Source: Phoronis australis (Eukaryota; Phoronida; Phoronidae). Taken from it: 55,223 nucleotides of DNA. Positions within the stretch are counted from its first letter, which is position 1. Every line of letters starts with the position of its first letter. The DNA lies in assembly GCA_002633005.1 (NCBI GenBank), contig NMRA01000364.1, positions 1 through 55,223 of the forward strand, given 5' to 3'. The translations under genes and the position numbers were made by a program. Below are positions 53,901-55,223 of this stretch, piece by piece. Below the pieces are notes generated by a model that saw only the letters and a list, made by a program, of their open reading frames with translations, had not been told where the DNA came from and ran no database searches.

Positions 53901-54353
53901 TAGGATAACGTCACATCGTATCACGCAGCGGGTAACAAGGGAAACGACTAAGACTGCACTTGAACGATTTCACCGTCCGAGTCAGCCCGACAACCGATTG
54001 GTTCTCGATGACTCATTCCGGCTTTTAGACTAATCACGGCAGATGTCAGTCTAGCCTGGTAGAGCCAATGAAATGTAGACAATGTGTTCTACTCCCTTAG
54101 CAATTTGTGCGGTGTCTTTCAACATCATAGTAATTTTGTGGTTCTCGATTTAGTCGACAGCAAATGAATGTTCGTGCACAACGGCATAGTGCCCATTATA
54201 GGGAATTTTGTAAGAGCTCATTGTTTAATTGCTGTATAAGTGACAAAAACATAATGCGCCGAATATTCATTCCACAGAATGGGAAGTGGTCATTGCTGTA
54301 CAGAGGATGAAGAAACGCAGAAGCACGCTGTTACGGAATGCCGTGTTGTCTGA
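38444..54353 (+). CDS. SLC22-family organic ion transporter, gene 2 (tandem paralog)
   Basis: Tandem paralog of gene 1 on the same strand. Coding exons: 38444-38937, 44056-44210, 45320-45491, 48641-48970, 50114-50328, 51338-51516, 52769-52945; all GT-AG with the same phases as gene 1, giving 573 residues. Exons 2, 3, 5, 6 and 7 have exactly the lengths of gene 1; exon 1 is 3 nt and exon 4 is 15 nt shorter. Hallmarks: GEFGLFQK, CSTWVFDKSQ, TEWNLVCDDSW, SGCLADR-YGRR, ESPHWLLVTGKYRQA, VEIPAYLLAAVLSK, FPTEVRGFGIG, ISRLGGITAPY (Arg ~503) and LPETFNIPLPDS. Like gene 1 it is expected in the plasma membrane moving small organic ions; the precise substrate is unknown. Its introns host two THAP/TTAA transposons. 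A shared exon 8 (54278-54353) is possible. Confidence 0.93.
42113..42957. other. Assembly gap (845 N) inside the Kolobok-like element
   Basis: The gap covers the interior between the two TIRs, including all but the first ~31 codons of the THAP ORF. Long near-identical inverted repeats probably prevented assembly. Confidence 0.95.
42958..43052 (-). CDS. THAP-domain transposase start (partial, cut by gap)
   Basis: The minus-strand frame begins MPHCCCVPECTS at 43052 and continues to LHRFPMDD before running into N. M-P-x-C...C-V-P-x-C followed by H-x-FP is the N-terminal half of the THAP C2CH zinc finger, a sequence-specific DNA-binding domain used by P-element and Kolobok transposases. The catalytic region is not visible. 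Confidence 0.75.
43436..43460. repeat. (TCTCTA)n simple repeat
   Basis: Short microsatellite of TATCTC units in intron 1 of SLC22 gene 2. Confidence 0.8.
44056..44210 (+). CDS. SLC22 gene 2 exon 2
   Basis: Acceptor ttattttcag; completes the YGRR motif, TM3 and start of TM4 (SPTYIALVTLRFPGG). Donor GTAGGT. 155 nt. Confidence 0.93.
44615..44745 (+). repeat. Dispersed repeat, inverted partner of 52533-52665
   Basis: TCAGAGAAACAAAAACTCC, AAAAGTCCACTAAAAAGA and AAAATTCGGCGAATGC all recur in reverse complement at 52533-52665. It lies in intron 2, its partner in intron 6, of the same gene. Confidence 0.85.
45320..45491 (+). CDS. SLC22 gene 2 exon 3
   Basis: Acceptor gttctag; encodes LEFIGTSWRSVVGVG and TM5-TM6; donor GTAAGT. 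172 nt. Confidence 0.93.
45871..47532 (+). mobile_element. Complete Kolobok-like THAP/TTAA transposon (second family)
   Basis: TTAA at 45867-45870 and 47533-47536 flank a 1662-bp element whose ends are AGGAGAATGCCACCC in inverted orientation (15 bp perfect). It holds a frameshifted THAP-domain relict. Its right part is repeated at 1-532, its left end at 14008-14137 (inverted) and a fragment at 53157-53212. It lies in intron 3 of SLC22 gene 2. No catalytic domain was recognised, so it is probably inactive or non-autonomous. Confidence 0.85.
46042..46345 (+). pseudogene. THAP-domain relict, frameshifted
   Basis: One frame gives CIVPACPYYEAAKKADISFF (first half of a C2CH THAP finger, from 46042); the frame then shifts and from 46124 gives MLRKWLEVVKNE...VCGRHFIDSDFSDEF, the second half with the typical W and the C-x2-H pair plus F. 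The two halves adjoin but are out of frame, so the domain is broken as assembled. Confidence 0.75.
47537..48640 (+). other. Rest of intron 3 of SLC22 gene 2
   Basis: AT-rich intron with no recognised element between the transposon and exon 4. Confidence 0.5.
48641..48970 (+). CDS. SLC22 gene 2 exon 4
   Basis: Acceptor gtcctttcag; encodes CFVYESPHWLLVTGKYRQA, a variable hydrophilic loop and LLFRMLVLWHIW. Donor GTAAGT. 330 nt, five codons shorter than in gene 1, same phases. Present once here, unlike the two copies in gene 1. Confidence 0.93.
50114..50328 (+). CDS. SLC22 gene 2 exon 5
   Basis: Acceptor tttttgcag; encodes FYGLVFYSTDLSGNDYVNF and VEIPAYLLAAVLSKTWSHRL (TM7-TM9). Donor GTAGGT. 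215 nt. Confidence 0.93.
50886..51010 (+). repeat. Dispersed repeat starting TTAAAGGGACA
   Basis: Sequence with TTTATGGCC, AATGTTGGATGGAA-like and GAAGCTA blocks also occurs at 27046-27141 and 29584-29690 in SLC22 gene 1. The TTAAAGG start suggests a further TTAA-type non-autonomous transposon, but the far end is not defined. Confidence 0.5.
51107..51182 (+). mobile_element. Possible tRNA-derived SINE head
   Basis: TTTGGCTCAGCAGTAGAACG is a fair A box and GTGAGTTCCATTCC a weak B box about 35 bp further on. It does not fold as a complete tRNA. Confidence 0.4.
51338..51516 (+). CDS. SLC22 gene 2 exon 6
   Basis: Acceptor ttttttag; encodes TM10-TM11 with HIFPTEVRGFGIG and SISRLGGITAPY. Donor GTAAGA. 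179 nt. Confidence 0.93.
52533..52665 (-). repeat. Dispersed repeat, inverted partner of 44615-44745
   Basis: Reverse complement of the intron 2 repeat at roughly 85% identity by eye. Confidence 0.85.
52769..52945 (+). CDS. SLC22 gene 2 exon 7 (terminal if intron 7 is not spliced)
   Basis: Acceptor attattttccag; encodes TM12 (LPLLVFGALALSAGCLTM), LPETFNIPLPDSFSDVEAQ and a tail ending KRLK then TAA. As in gene 1, the TAA lies within a potential donor AA|GTAAGA (52942). Confidence 0.9.
   Translation, partial: SKVSKSLPLLVFGALALSAGCLTMTLPETFNIPLPDSFSDVEAQVVPSIIPCWNKRLK
53157..53212 (+). mobile_element. Small fragment of the 45871-47532 transposon
   Basis: GAGAGGTGTCGCATTAATCT and GTGAGGAAAGTGAGAA match the element's left end (about 45950-46010). 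It lies in the presumed intron 7 of SLC22 gene 2. Confidence 0.65.
54278..54353 (+). CDS. Possible exon 8 of SLC22 gene 2 (alternative C-terminus)
   Basis: Acceptor attcattccacag, the same as in gene 1. Joined to exon 7 at 52941 it stays open for 25 residues (MGSGHCCTEDEE...TECRVV) to TGA at 54351. Same length, phase and stop position as 34933-35008, but about half the residues differ. Confidence 0.5.
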
Positions 54354-54491
54354 TTATGAATCCAACGTGGCGATGGTACTGTTCATAAGATCGTTCAACT
54401 GCTCCTCGCCAGATTACTTGTGTTGAGTGATAGTTGAAGCGAAGTTGTTTACTAACTCTGTGATAGATAGCATTGTCTGTCTTACGTCCTC

Positions 54492-54497
54492 AATAAA
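54492..54497 (+). terminator. Polyadenylation signal, SLC22 gene 2
   Basis: AATAAA about 140 nt after the exon 8 stop, on the coding strand. Confidence 0.55.
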
Positions 54498-54499
54498 GT

Positions 54500-55223
54500 T
54501 TTGCGGTAGTCACAGGCGTCCTCAACTTCTCATCGTCCCCATGCAATAAACTACTAGGGAAACCCGCAATGGTCGTCCGCCTAAACATACTACTTGCTTG
54601 TTGTCGTACTCACCGAATTATTCCATTTCAAAGTTATGCGCTGAATAGTATTTGATTTAACTCTCACAATTATATATTTTTTTTTTATATTTATGCCGAG
54701 TTGTTTCAATTGCAGGCTACATTACTTTTCGGCAGCCATTTTACAATGACTCCTCTTGCCTCTTGCTCGTTTTCGTTGCCCAATGCACAAGCTTTACATT
54801 GAAACAGATGTCACGGTCACGTGATGTAAGTATAGCACGGCCTACACCAAAATAACCAGTATCGGATTATTGCGTTTAACGCCTCGGATAAAACTTCAGA
54901 ACAGTGCAGGGTTTTGCAGGTATCTCTTTAAAATGATTCAAACAATATACGGTGTTACTTTTATAACCACTTCTATGTTGTATTATAAGAAAACTGACTT
55001 TTTTATAAACATGCAAATGTAATAATACATTAAGTTAATTAAACCGAGTGAATGTGAGTGCGAATGAGTGTATGAAAGTCCTCCCCTCCCCCTTTTCCTC
55101 TCTTTTTATAATAAACTCTAATAATTATCCGCCCAATCATTATTTTATTAGTTATTCTCTAGATACTTATTTATTTTATATGTATGACTTATTTTTCTTT
55201 AGTAAGTTGTAAAGATATGTAGC
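54500..55223. other. Downstream intergenic sequence
   Basis: Increasingly AT-rich with T-runs and a CCTCCCCTCCCCCTTTTCC pyrimidine run near 55080. No supported feature. Confidence 0.4.

Overview
Eukaryotic (animal) genomic DNA from a draft assembly: genes are split by long introns with canonical GT-AG splice sites, AATAAA signals are present, several families of non-autonomous transposons and tRNA-derived SINEs are scattered through it, and there are runs of N (9151; 27142-27177; 32255; 42113-42957). The gene content (ATG13, an FKRP-like ribitol-phosphate-transferase relative, two SLC22 solute carriers) and Kolobok-type transposons with THAP domains suggest a highly heterozygous marine invertebrate, most plausibly a deuterostome such as an amphioxus or acorn worm. 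The species cannot be fixed from the sequence alone.

Layout. (1) 1-2611: minus-strand exons of ATG13 (autophagy initiation), with downstream exons beyond the left edge and the N-terminal exons not found; one exon carries an in-frame TAG. The far left is the end of a THAP/TTAA transposon also found complete at 45.9-47.5 kb. (2) 2.6-14.2 kb: a transposon-rich stretch holding a broken Gypsy-like pol end plus LTR, a three-copy ~310 bp tandem repeat, two inverted copies of an unnamed ~1.2 kb element, a pair of duplicated minus-strand acidic exon-like segments, and two promoter-like CACGTG regions. (3) 14229-16022: an intronless 597-codon FKRP-like gene, the best single ORF of the window. (4) 16.2-20.1 kb: intergenic, with a head-to-head SINE pair and a hAT-like MITE. 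(5) 20147-35.3 kb and (6) 38444-54.5 kb: two tandem, same-strand SLC22 transporter genes of seven clear coding exons each with identical exon phases (579 and 573 residues), and a possible eighth coding exon shared by both. The first contains two copies of exon 4 on either side of an N gap, probably two haplotypes scaffolded in tandem; intron 1 of the second holds a Kolobok element whose centre is an N gap.

Functionally the genes are not an operon-like set: autophagy, Golgi glycosylation and plasma-membrane organic ion transport are neighbours by position only. The two SLC22 genes arose by tandem duplication, since exon lengths, phases and the 3' flank are shared. The most interesting points are the shared cryptic exon 8 whose splice donor contains the exon 7 stop codon, the exon 4 duplication, the nonsense codon in ATG13, and the THAP/TTAA transposons.
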